From NCBI GenBank assembly GCA_026692885.1, contig JAPLNJ010000811.1, positions 1-9,508 of the forward strand: 9,508 nucleotides of DNA. The letters run 5' to 3'. Shown in pieces: positions 1 through 6,762 of the stretch. Made by a program: the position numbers and the translations under genes. The notes under the pieces were generated by a model, which saw only the letters and a list, made by a program, of their open reading frames with translations, did no database searches and was not told the origin of the DNA. The DNA comes from Planctomycetota bacterium. GTDB taxonomy: Bacteria; Planctomycetota; Planctomycetia; Pirellulales; Pirellulaceae. Each line of letters starts with the position of its first letter. Positions within the stretch are counted from its first letter, which is position 1.

Positions 1-82
1 TTATGGCCGATCATTCGCCATCCCTCTGGCTTCGCGTAATTCGTTACCTCCTTACGTGCAAAGTTCTGTTCTGACCCGGTGG
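1..82. other. gene-free window edge with a strong SD-like motif
   Basis: This short stretch lies downstream of galT and holds no gene I can support. On the minus strand there is an excellent Shine-Dalgarno-like string AAGGAGGTAA (44-53). It is followed, only after 25 bases from the GGAGG core, by ATG (19-21) opening a six-codon frame (M-A-N-D-R-P) that ends in TAA exactly at base 1. The spacing is too long for normal initiation, so this may be chance, part of an intergenic repeat, or a leader of something beyond the window edge. Confidence 0.3.
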
Positions 83-1186
<1,104 letters not shown>

Positions 1187-1189
1187 CTA

Positions 1190-1195
1190 CTCCTC
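1190..1195 (-). promoter_or_regulatory. ribosome binding site of galT
   Basis: GAGGAG on the minus strand, six bases before the galT ATG. It is a good match to the Shine-Dalgarno consensus at normal spacing and supports the chosen start. Confidence 0.8.
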
Positions 1196-1276
1196 GGCTT
1201 GATCCGTAAGTTGGGCTGTGCTCACCGGTCTTTCGCAGGGCCGGGCACCGCGCAGGGCCGTCAGACCTGCCTCTTG

Positions 1277-1306
1277 GTTTTAGCCGATTGTCCTTCCTTT
1301 TGTCAG
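1277..1306 (-). promoter_or_regulatory. candidate sigma70-type promoter for galT
   Basis: On the minus strand, CTGACA (1301-1306) and TAAAAC (1277-1282) are separated by 18 bases and lie about 95 bases upstream of the galT start. They match the -35 consensus at five of six positions and the -10 consensus at four of six. Promoter rules in planctomycetes are poorly defined, and such matches arise by chance, so this is only a candidate. Confidence 0.22.
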
Positions 1307-1405
1307 CCGCCTGGCGAAAAAAATCAGGTCATGGGGAATCCTTTTAACTCGAATGGGGAGGTGGGTGGTTACGAGCGCAGCGGCAATCGAAGATACTTGA
1401 GCACC

Positions 1406-1606
1406 ATGAACACCACCGAACCCAAAATCCGCACCATCGGGGGCAAGTGGCGGCGTTACGTGATCGCTCGCGGCGATCTGGAACCCGACACGCAACGGCA
1501 GTACTGGGATGGCACGAAGTGGATTCCGGAGCGACGTGCTGCCCGGCTGTACGCGCACTTGGCCGCGGCTCGGGAGGAACTGAAGAAGGTCACCACCACG
1601 GGGTGA
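1406..1606 (+). CDS. small basic protein of unknown function, 66 aa
   Basis: I do not recognise this protein as a named family. It has 66 residues, is rich in basic and aromatic residues, and has no signal peptide or membrane segment. Visible features are a GGKWRRYVIARGD segment (residues 12-24), a QYWDGTKWIPERRAARLYAHL segment (about 31-52) and a helical, charged tail rich in A, E and K. The YWDGTKW string resembles small WDG-type motifs found in short domains such as DUF2510, but that is only a similarity of a few residues. ATG at 1406 is the best start although the ribosome binding site is weak; an in-frame GTG at 1361 is possible but sits directly against its own GGGGAG. It is divergent from galT. 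Its composition looks like a real protein rather than a repeat translation, but no homology can be tested here. Confidence 0.55.
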   Translation: MNTTEPKIRTIGGKWRRYVIARGDLEPDTQRQYWDGTKWIPERRAARLYAHLAAAREELKKVTTTG

Positions 1607-1702
1607 GCAACGGCCGAAACATAACGTCGGCATTTGCCTTCTCCAACCGTCTCCCCAACGCCGTTATGAATTTTGACGCGGGCAAGAACCGGCACGTACA
1701 GC

Positions 1703-1767
1703 GTAGCCGAAGTCGCCAGACTTCGGGGATTCACGCCAAACATCCGAATTCTGGCGAATTCGGCTAC
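1703..1767. repeat. double-hairpin palindromic element
   Basis: Two perfect 8-bp hairpins lie side by side: CCGAAGTC (1707-1714) with GACTTCGG (1719-1726) around loop GCCA, and CCGAATTC (1744-1751) with GAATTCGG (1756-1763) around loop TGGC. The two loops are reverse complements. An outer pair GTAGCCGAA (1703-1711) and TTCGGCTAC (1759-1767) closes the whole unit, so it can fold either as two small hairpins or as one long one. The layout is that of a REP/BIME-like or small MITE-like intergenic repeat. I recall similar elements in planctomycete genomes but could not verify this. Confidence 0.8.
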
Positions 1768-1805
1768 CAGAATCCTTAACGGCGTGGCCCCTCACCCCAA
1801 CCCTA

Positions 1806-1894
1806 GGCCGCGCAAGATTGGGGAGTCGGGCGTCAAACGGATGGTCCTGTTTTCGTTCCGCCCCCATCCGGGCTTGCCCCGGTGGAGCGAGGTT
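1806..1894 (+). repeat. dispersed direct repeat, copy 1
   Basis: About 89 bases match 9388-9477 at the other end of the window on the same strand with only a few mismatches. The shared unit begins with GGCCGCGCAA, passes through GGGAGTCGGGCGTCAAACGG, and ends with the outer arm of the large palindrome up to GAGCGAGGTT (1885-1894). The two copies are about 7.6 kb apart and neither codes for anything recognisable. This copy continues into the large palindrome; the other diverges after GGTT. Confidence 0.85.
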
Positions 1895-2158
1895 AAGCGT
1901 CGCCGCCCATCCCCACTGGGCTTGCCCCAGTGGACAAGAGGTTTGAAAACCAAGGCCGCGTACCGCAACGACACCTCGTCTCCTTCGCCGCATTCACCGC
2001 CGCCCGCAGGCGGCGGTGAATGCGGCGAAGAGGAATAAGGGGGGACCGCTATTGGTGACCAAACCCTTTTTCCACTGGGGCAGGCCCAGTGGGGAAAGTG
2101 GCGGAATGACAACGACTTACGCTTAACCTCGTACCATTCGGGGCAAGCCCGGATGGGG
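1862..2158. repeat. 297-bp imperfect palindrome with perfect central hairpin
   Basis: The two halves are reverse complements in conserved blocks kept in the same order. The outermost block is 20 identical bases (1862-1881 against 2139-2158). The next is CGAGGTTAAGCGT (1888-1900 against 2119-2131). The third is a 24-base block with one mismatch (1911-1934 against 2071-2094). The centre is a perfect 22-bp stem (1983-2004 with 2009-2030) around loop CGCA. Blocks one and three each contain a smaller palindrome built on GGGCTTGCCC. Sequence between blocks differs between the arms, and the right arm has about 15 extra bases between blocks two and three. No transposase is nearby. The structure suggests a non-autonomous mobile element or two head-to-head copies of one repeat that landed around a hairpin. 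Confidence 0.85.
1983..2030. repeat. perfect 22-bp stem hairpin with 4-nt loop
   Basis: Bases 1983-2004 and 2009-2030 are exact reverse complements around the loop CGCA, forming the longest perfect hairpin in the window. A few more pairs form outside if C1982 is bulged. There is no T-run on either side, so it does not look like a standard intrinsic terminator. It sits at the centre of the large palindrome. Confidence 0.92.
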
Positions 2159-2230
2159 ACCCGACATGCCACACTGGAATAAGGGCCGGACCAAATCTCA
2201 CCATTGCAAGAGCTCTCTGGGATACAATTT

Positions 2231-2295
2231 TGCGTGGCCCACCCCAACGCTCTCCCCGGAGTACCGGGGCGAGGGAGCTGTCTTTCGGCCGCGCA
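2231..2295 (-). terminator. hairpin downstream of araA, likely terminator or REP-like element
   Basis: The core at 2250-2277 pairs CTC-T-CCCCGG with CCGGGG-C-GAG around the loop AGTA, with a single T/C mismatch. Outer arms TGCGTGGCC (2231-2239) and GGCCGCGCA (2287-2295) pair at eight of nine positions. It begins about 31 bases after the araA stop codon in the direction of araA transcription. The same 28 bases recur exactly at 5553-5580, again just after a minus-strand stop codon. There is no U-tract, so the terminator role rests on position and stem strength only. Confidence 0.5.
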
Positions 2296-2308
2296 GTAGC
2301 GGCCCAGG

Positions 2309-3805
2309 TTACCGCCCCAGGGCGTAGTAGGCCTCGTTCCAGCGGAGTTCTTTCTTGATCTCCGCCACTCTAGCATCGGCACCGATCAGCACATATTCGA
2401 TGCCCGCCATCTCCGCGAACGTCTCCAAGTGCTGGGTCGTGAGCGCCTGCGAGAAACCCGTGTGATGCGCACCGCCGGCGTAGATCCAGGCGGCGGCCGC
2501 GATTTTCAGATTGGGCCGAGGAACCCATAGGGCACGCGCTACGGGCAGCTTCGGCAGGTCCTGGTCGGGCGGAACCACGTCCACCTCGTTCACGATCAGG
2601 CGGAAACGGGCACCCAAGTCGATGATCGAAGCGTTCAGGCCAACTCCGGCGGGCACGTTGAAGACCAGTCGCGCCGGGTCGGACTTGCCGCCAATGCCCA
2701 GCGGATGAATCTCGAGCGACGGCCGGCCGTCCGCGATCGAGGAACAGACTTCCAGCATGTGGGCACCGAGGACTTGCATGCGGCCCGGGACCAAGTGATA
2801 GGTGTAGTCCTCCATAAAGGACGTGCCGCCCGGCAGGCCCGCGGCCATGACCTTCATGGCTCGCACCAGCGCGGCCGTCTTCCAGTCGCCTTCGGCGCCG
2901 AAGCCGTAGCCGTCCGCCATCAACCGCTGCACGGCCAACCCCGGTAGTTGGGCCAGGCCGTGCAAGTCTTCGAAGGTCGTGGTGAACGCCTGGAAGCCGC
3001 CCTGGGTCAGAAACGCACGCATCCCCAACTCGATCTTCGCGCCGACTCGCAAGCCCTGCGCACCGGCCTCGGTCTGGATCCCAGGACCGACCGCATAGAC
3101 GTCCAGATACTCCCGAACGAGTCGTTCGACGTCCGCGTCCGCGACTTGATTGACCTGCTTGACCAAATCGCCCACGCCATAGCCGTTGACGGCATAGCCG
3201 AAACGCAGCTGCGCCTCGACTTTGTCGCCCTCGGTCACGGCCACCTCGCGCATGTTGTCGCCGAAACGGGCGATCTTCCCCCCCTGCGCATCGGCCCAGG
3301 CGGCCGCGGCGCGAACCCACGTGCCCAATTCTTCCTGCACATCCGCGTCCTGCCAGTAGCCGACCACCACGGTGCGGTTCTTGCGCAAACGCGTGCAGAT
3401 GAACCCGAACTCGCGGTCGCCATGCGCCGCCTGGTTCAAATTCATGAAGTCCATATCGATGCCGTCCCAGGGGATTTCGCGGTTGAACTGCGTGTGCAGG
3501 TGCACCAACGGTTTCCGCAACGTCGACAGGCCGGCGATCCACATTTTGGCGGGCGAGAACGTGTGCATCCAGCAGATCAAGCCGATGCAGTTTGGGGCGT
3601 TGGTGGCCTCGCGGCAGAGCTGCGTGATGGCCTCGGGCGTGGTCAGCACGGGCTTGAAGACCACTCTGACGGGCAGGGCCGAGGCCTGCCCCAAAGCCTG
3701 GGCGATCTGCTGCGAATTGGCGGCAACCTGCCTGAGTGTCGCTTCGCCATACAGATGCTGGCTGCCGGTCACAAACCACACTTCGTACTGTTTCAGGTCG
3801 ATCAT
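2309..3805 (-). CDS. araA: L-arabinose isomerase (AraA)
   Basis: AraA interconverts L-arabinose and L-ribulose, the first step of bacterial arabinose catabolism, in the cytoplasm and with a divalent metal, usually manganese. The 498-residue product has the normal family length and very high similarity to the E. coli enzyme in the parts I can recall, such as [11 protein letters not shown] (304-313), [12 protein letters not shown] (326-337), LEVCSSIA (351-358), [12 protein letters not shown] (372-383) and GGAHHTGFS (444-452). Expected metal and catalytic residues E305, E332, H349 and H448 are conserved. The frame is open 46 codons further upstream, but that extension translates an intergenic palindrome. 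The ATG at 3805 matches the family N-terminus ([20 protein letters not shown]). Its ribosome binding site is weak. No kinase (araB), epimerase (araD) or arabinose regulator is nearby. It is divergent from the MFS gene and ends in front of a hairpin. Confidence 0.98.
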   Translation of the reverse strand: MIDLKQYEVWFVTGSQHLYGEATLRQVAANSQQIAQALGQASALPVRVVFKPVLTTPEAITQLCREATNAPNCIGLICWMHTFSPAKMWIAGLSTLRKPLVHLHTQFNREIPWDGIDMDFMNLNQAAHGDREFGFICTRLRKNRTVVVGYWQDADVQEELGTWVRAAAAWADAQGGKIARFGDNMREVAVTEGDKVEAQLRFGYAVNGYGVGDLVKQVNQVADADVERLVREYLDVYAVGPGIQTEAGAQGLRVGAKIELGMRAFLTQGGFQAFTTTFEDLHGLAQLPGLAVQRLMADGYGFGAEGDWKTAALVRAMKVMAAGLPGGTSFMEDYTYHLVPGRMQVLGAHMLEVCSSIADGRPSLEIHPLGIGGKSDPARLVFNVPAGVGLNASIIDLGARFRLIVNEVDVVPPDQDLPKLPVARALWVPRPNLKIAAAAWIYAGGAHHTGFSQALTTQHLETFAEMAGIEYVLIGADARVAEIKKELRWNEAYYALGR

Positions 3806-3867
3806 CGTGGGTGTCCCTGGAGAAGTTATTGAGTCCTGAGTTGCCTGTGGAAAACGGGGGAACGGGG

Positions 3868-3919
3868 CAACGCTCCCGCGGAGCCGTGGGCCGTCCATGC
3901 CGGCTCGGCGGGAGCCTCG
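3868..3919. repeat. GGCTCGGCGGGAGC-type palindrome, copy 1
   Basis: Arms 3868-3885 and 3902-3919 are reverse complements at 15 of 18 positions, around a 16-base loop. The right arm runs on into CGCCCTCCC (3918-3926). A related element sits at 7840-7892, sharing GGCTC, GC, and TCGCCCTCCCA in the same order. This copy lies 63 bases upstream of the araA start, so it could be in the araA leader or promoter. Confidence 0.75.
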
Positions 3920-4090
3920 CCCTCCCATGTCGGCAACCTGCAACTTCGGCGTAGTCGCCGACGGTGCGAAACACCATTAAACGCCAGCCCAGGCGTGTTG
4001 TCGAGGCGGGGTGCCCGGCGAGTCTCGTCCCTAGACCTCCACCCGCGTTCTGCCTGGAATCCGCGTCTGCCCCCTCTCCTTCCAGCCCGG

Positions 4091-4122
4091 CAACGCTAGA
4101 ATCCGACAACGCTGGAATTCCG
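4091..4122 (+). repeat. tandem 16-bp repeat upstream of the MFS gene
   Basis: CAACGCTAGAATCCGA (4091-4106) is followed at once by CAACGCTGGAATTCCG (4107-4122), identical at 13 of 16 positions. The pair ends 23 bases before the MFS start codon, where tandem operator half-sites or a duplicated -10-like TAGAAT (4097-4102) could act. No -35-like hexamer stands at the right distance. Function is unproven. Confidence 0.5.
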
Positions 4123-4145
4123 CAGTTCTTGACCACACACACGCC

Positions 4146-5438
4146 ATGACTGATTTCCCGACGCTCCAACCCGATCTGCCCCACGATGCGTACGCCGCCC
4201 TACGCGTGCCCGACTACCGACGGTATCTGACGGGAAACCTGCTGGCCTTGCTGGGTTCGCAGATGCAGGCGGTGGCGGTGGGCTGGGAGTTGTACGAACG
4301 CACGCACCGGCCGCTCCACTTGGGTCTGGTCGGGTTGGTCCAGGTGATTCCGGTGGTCGCCTTGGCGTTGCCGGCAGGACAGATCATCGACTGGCTGAAC
4401 CGGCGTTACGTCATCATGGGCGCCGTGTTGGCAATGGCTGGCTGTTCGCTGGCGTTGGCGGCCCTGTCCTGGTGGCACGTCGGCATCGTGTGGATCTACG
4501 TGTGCCTGTTCATCAACGGTGTAGCGCGGGCGTTTCTGATGCCCGCCAAGTCGGCCTTCCTGCCGCTGATTGTGCCCCGCGATCGCTTCGCCAACGCGGT
4601 GATGTGGAGTACCTCCGGTTTTCAACTGGCGAGTATCGTCGGCCCCGGCCTGGGCGGGCTGTTAATCGCGGCGGCGGGTGCGGCCGCTTGGGTGTACTTG
4701 CTCGACGCGGTGCTGGCTCTGTTCTTTCTGTTCACCCTGATCGGGGTGCGAGCGCGGGCGCAGACGTCGAGCCTGCAGCCGCTCGGACTGCGGAGCTTGG
4801 CTGCGGGCATCCAGTTCGTGTGGCGGACCAAGCTGATCCTGGGCGCGATTTCGCTGGACATGTTCGCGGTGTTGTTGGGCGGCGCCACGGCGTTGCTGCC
4901 CATCTATGCGAAGGACATCTTGGACGCCGGTCCGCAGGGCCTGGGCTGGTTGCGCGCTGCGCCCGGCGTGGGTGCACTGCTGATGTCCTTTGTCCTCGCG
5001 CACCGCAGGCCCACCCAGCGCGCGGGTCGCAACCTGCTGTGGTCGGTGGCCGGCTTCGGACTGGTGACCGTGGTTTTCGGTTTTTCACGCTCGTTTTGGC
5101 TGGCGTGGGCGATGCTGTTTCTGGCCGGGGCGCTGGATATGGTCAGTGTCATCATTCGCCACACCCTGCTGCAACTGCGGACGCCGGACGGGATGCGCGG
5201 CCGCGTGTCCGCCGTGAATGGGATGTTCATAAGCATCTCGAACGAGTTGGGCGAGTTCGAGTCGGGGATGGTGGCGCATCTGTTCGACCGCCCGCATGAT
5301 CCGGTCTTCGGCCCGCTGGTGTCGGTGGTCAGCGGCGGCGTCGGCACGATGCTGGTGGTGTTGGGGATTGCGTGGCTGTTCCCTGAGGTTCGCCGCTGCC
5401 GCCGATTGGACGAAGGACCCGGACCGGAGGGAGGCTGA
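4146..5438 (+). CDS. MFS efflux transporter, EntS-like (DHA3/MFS_3 type)
   Basis: The 430-residue product is a polytopic membrane protein with about twelve hydrophobic segments and belongs to the major facilitator superfamily. It resembles the branch that includes the enterobactin exporter EntS. The N-terminal ALRVPDYRRYLTGNLLALLG (18-37) is typical of that branch. The loop between helices two and three shows the family's motif A in variant form, G78-Q-I-I-D82-W-L-N-R86-R87. The late stretch LRTPDGMRGRVSAVNGMF (344-361), then SNELGEFESG (365-374), is characteristic of these exporters. Length is normal. Transport is probably proton-driven export; the substrate cannot be told from sequence, and no siderophore or drug-related gene is nearby to suggest one. 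The ATG start gives the expected N-terminus, but no clear Shine-Dalgarno sequence precedes it. It is divergent from araA and convergent with the URO-D-like gene. A sugar-export role beside araA is possible but unsupported. Confidence 0.92.
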   Translation: MTDFPTLQPDLPHDAYAALRVPDYRRYLTGNLLALLGSQMQAVAVGWELYERTHRPLHLGLVGLVQVIPVVALALPAGQIIDWLNRRYVIMGAVLAMAGCSLALAALSWWHVGIVWIYVCLFINGVARAFLMPAKSAFLPLIVPRDRFANAVMWSTSGFQLASIVGPGLGGLLIAAAGAAAWVYLLDAVLALFFLFTLIGVRARAQTSSLQPLGLRSLAAGIQFVWRTKLILGAISLDMFAVLLGGATALLPIYAKDILDAGPQGLGWLRAAPGVGALLMSFVLAHRRPTQRAGRNLLWSVAGFGLVTVVFGFSRSFWLAWAMLFLAGALDMVSVIIRHTLLQLRTPDGMRGRVSAVNGMFISISNELGEFESGMVAHLFDRPHDPVFGPLVSVVSGGVGTMLVVLGIAWLFPEVRRCRRLDEGPGPEGG

Positions 5439-5516
5439 GTAACTCGCTCCAAAGACCGCGCAGGCACAATTCGGCTTGAATGGTCGCCACTAAATTGGGC
5501 CTACGTTGCTAGCGCC

Positions 5517-5593
5517 GCTCACGAAATAGGTTCCCCATTTGCCTCTCGGCCCCTCTCCCCGGAGTACCGGGGCGAGGGAGTTATTTCGTGAGC
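5517..5593. terminator. hairpin framed by a 12-bp inverted repeat, between convergent genes
   Basis: A perfect 12-bp pair GCTCACGAAATA (5517-5528) and TATTTCGTGAGC (5582-5593) frames a strong hairpin at 5553-5580. The inner 28 bases are identical to 2250-2277 (CCCCGG-AGTA-CCGGGG core). The right edge lies only four bases from the stop codon of the URO-D-like gene on the minus strand, and the left part lies about 80 bases after the MFS stop codon. It could end transcription from both sides, although no T-run follows the stem. The framed layout also fits a small inserted repeat element. Confidence 0.55.
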
Positions 5594-5597
5594 GTTG

Positions 5598-6626
5598 CTA
5601 CGGTCTTCGATAGACAGCCCAAATGTTCTCCGGCGGCACGTCGGGTTGGAACAGATGGGCCGGTCCGAGGATGTAGCCGCCACCGGTACCAAGCACGTCG
5701 CAGTACCGCCGCACCTCCGCCGCCACCTGGTCCGGCGTCGCGTGGGGCAGCAAGTTCTGCATGTCGATCCCGCCGTGAAAACACAGCCGGTCGCCGAATT
5801 CGGCCTTCAAGCTTTCCGGCTGCATCTCCGGCCCCACCGGCTGGATCGGGTCCAGCACATCAATGCCCAGGTGAAGCAACTCGGGGATGAATGACCGCAT
5901 CATGCCGCAACTGTGGTACAGCACCCGGCCGCCCAGACTATGAATCCGGTCGCACATCTCCCGGATGTACGGGGCGACAAACTCGCGGAACATGTCCAAC
6001 GAGATCAGCGGGCCGCGCTGCGTGCCCAGGTCGCTGATCAACAGATACAGGTCGATCCGGCCCTGGGTCACCTCGGCAGCACGCGTGTAGTCCTCCAGGT
6101 AGAAATCGGTGAACTTACGGCACAGGAAGTGAACCCAGTCGGGATGCTCGACCAGGTCCATAAACATTTCCTCCCAGCCGCGGACCAGGGCCGGTCGCTG
6201 CCAGATGTCCGCGAAGCCGTAGACCAGGGCTCGATCCGCATGGCGGCGACATTGTGCCAGCAGTCCCGAACGGTCGAGGCAGTCGGGCGAGGGCCAGGGA
6301 AAGTTCTCCAGGTCGGAGAGTCGCTCGGCCCCCGCCAAAGCGCCTTTGACGTCATCTCGCATCGCCCCCCAGGGGGTCTGCCGATAGACATACCGTTCGC
6401 CCCAGTAGTTCTGATAGAGGCCGTCGCCGATCGCAAGTTCCGGCGGTGCCGGCGCGTCGAGGTGGCGCACGTCGACGGCCAGTTCATCCAGCAGCCGGTC
6501 GCGATCGGTGTAGCCGGCGTGAGCCAGCAGCCGATTCCAAGTCGGCGGCTCCGCCCAGAAATCACTGGGCGTTCGATCGGGTTGCTCGTGGCTCAAGGCT
6601 GCCAGGACTCGTTCGCGGGAGAGCAT
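5598..6626 (-). CDS. URO-D/MtaA-like protein, probable methyltransferase-type, not HemE
   Basis: The 342-residue product has the uroporphyrinogen decarboxylase fold family signature, including the start LSRERVLAALSHEQPDRTPSD (2-22), AGAERLSDLENFPWPSP (98-114), GGRVLYHSCGMMRSFIPELL (232-251), GIDVLDPIQP (254-263) and CFHGGIDMQNLLP (282-294). The arginine-containing RQAGRY motif that binds porphyrin in true HemE is missing, so haem synthesis is unlikely. Instead it has HSC (H238, C240) at the place where MtaA/MtbA-type corrinoid methyltransferases hold zinc, and H324 in GPAHLFQPDVPPEN (321-334) near where a third ligand is expected. A methyl-transfer role is therefore plausible, but no corrinoid protein or partner methyltransferase is nearby. 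The start ATG fits the family; its ribosome binding site is weak. It lies downstream of the ThuA-like gene on the same strand after a 136-bp gap with a palindrome. Confidence 0.88.
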   Translation of the reverse strand: MLSRERVLAALSHEQPDRTPSDFWAEPPTWNRLLAHAGYTDRDRLLDELAVDVRHLDAPAPPELAIGDGLYQNYWGERYVYRQTPWGAMRDDVKGALAGAERLSDLENFPWPSPDCLDRSGLLAQCRRHADRALVYGFADIWQRPALVRGWEEMFMDLVEHPDWVHFLCRKFTDFYLEDYTRAAEVTQGRIDLYLLISDLGTQRGPLISLDMFREFVAPYIREMCDRIHSLGGRVLYHSCGMMRSFIPELLHLGIDVLDPIQPVGPEMQPESLKAEFGDRLCFHGGIDMQNLLPHATPDQVAAEVRRYCDVLGTGGGYILGPAHLFQPDVPPENIWAVYRRP

Positions 6627-6677
6627 GGTACGACTTGCCTGGGACCACGAAAGAAATAACGTCGTCTCTTCAATGTG

Positions 6678-6727
6678 GTCATCACGCTCTGCCGTAATGA
6701 CCTGTCGTCACGGCGGAGCGTGACGAC
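6678..6727. repeat. 24-bp inverted repeat between ThuA-like and URO-D-like genes
   Basis: Arms 6678-6701 and 6704-6727 are reverse complements at 20 of 24 positions and are separated by only two bases. Both arms begin and end with GTC or GAC, so the unit is close to a perfect 50-bp palindrome. It lies 36 bases after the ThuA-like stop codon on the minus strand and could act as a terminator or attenuator before the next gene. No T-run follows. Confidence 0.75.
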
Positions 6728-6762
6728 TACTATGCTTGAAACACTTGTTTCTTCGTCGGTCC

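Larger units (their letters stand above)
1607..2308. other. 702-bp gene-free stretch filled with palindromic repeats
   Basis: No credible gene lies here: the open frames on both strands translate palindromes into low-complexity peptides rich in P, G, R and S. From left to right it holds about 90 bases without clear structure, a double-hairpin element (1703-1767), a module repeated at the right end of the window (1806-1894), a nearly 300-bp imperfect palindrome (1862-2158), about 70 bases of unremarkable sequence, and a terminator-like hairpin (2250-2277) just past the araA stop codon. Confidence 0.8.
3806..4145. other. 340-bp divergent intergenic region between araA and the MFS gene
   Basis: This gap must carry the promoters of both araA (minus) and the MFS gene (plus). 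It contains a palindrome (3868-3919) and a tandem 16-bp repeat (4091-4122). A GTG-started frame (3964-4149) overlaps the MFS start by four bases, but its product is proline- and serine-rich and resembles no protein I know. I see no convincing -35/-10 pair and no strong ribosome binding site in front of either gene. Confidence 0.6.

Noticed and set aside
1703..2158. CRISPR array
   Set aside because: The repeats are palindromic units of differing sequence without regular repeat-spacer spacing, and no cas gene is present.
3806..3943. 46-codon N-terminal extension of araA
   Set aside because: The extension translates the intergenic palindrome at 3868-3919, and family similarity begins exactly at the ATG at 3805.
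3964..4149. 61-codon GTG-started frame overlapping the MFS start by ATGA
   Set aside because: The overlap suggests translational coupling, but the product is low-complexity, rich in P and S, and no ribosome binding site precedes the GTG.
2370..4184. 604-codon open frame on the minus strand overlapping araA
   Set aside because: It is the other-frame shadow of araA, with arginine-, glycine- and proline-rich composition caused by high GC; araA in the neighbouring frame has full family conservation.
5598..6626. True uroporphyrinogen decarboxylase (HemE)
   Set aside because: The arginine-rich porphyrin-binding N-terminal motif of HemE is missing, and the HxC site points to the MtaA-like branch.
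6738..6751. GAAACA/TGTTTC mini-palindrome after the ThuA-like gene as a terminator
   Set aside because: The stem is short and AT-rich with a two-base loop and no T-run; chance is a fair explanation.
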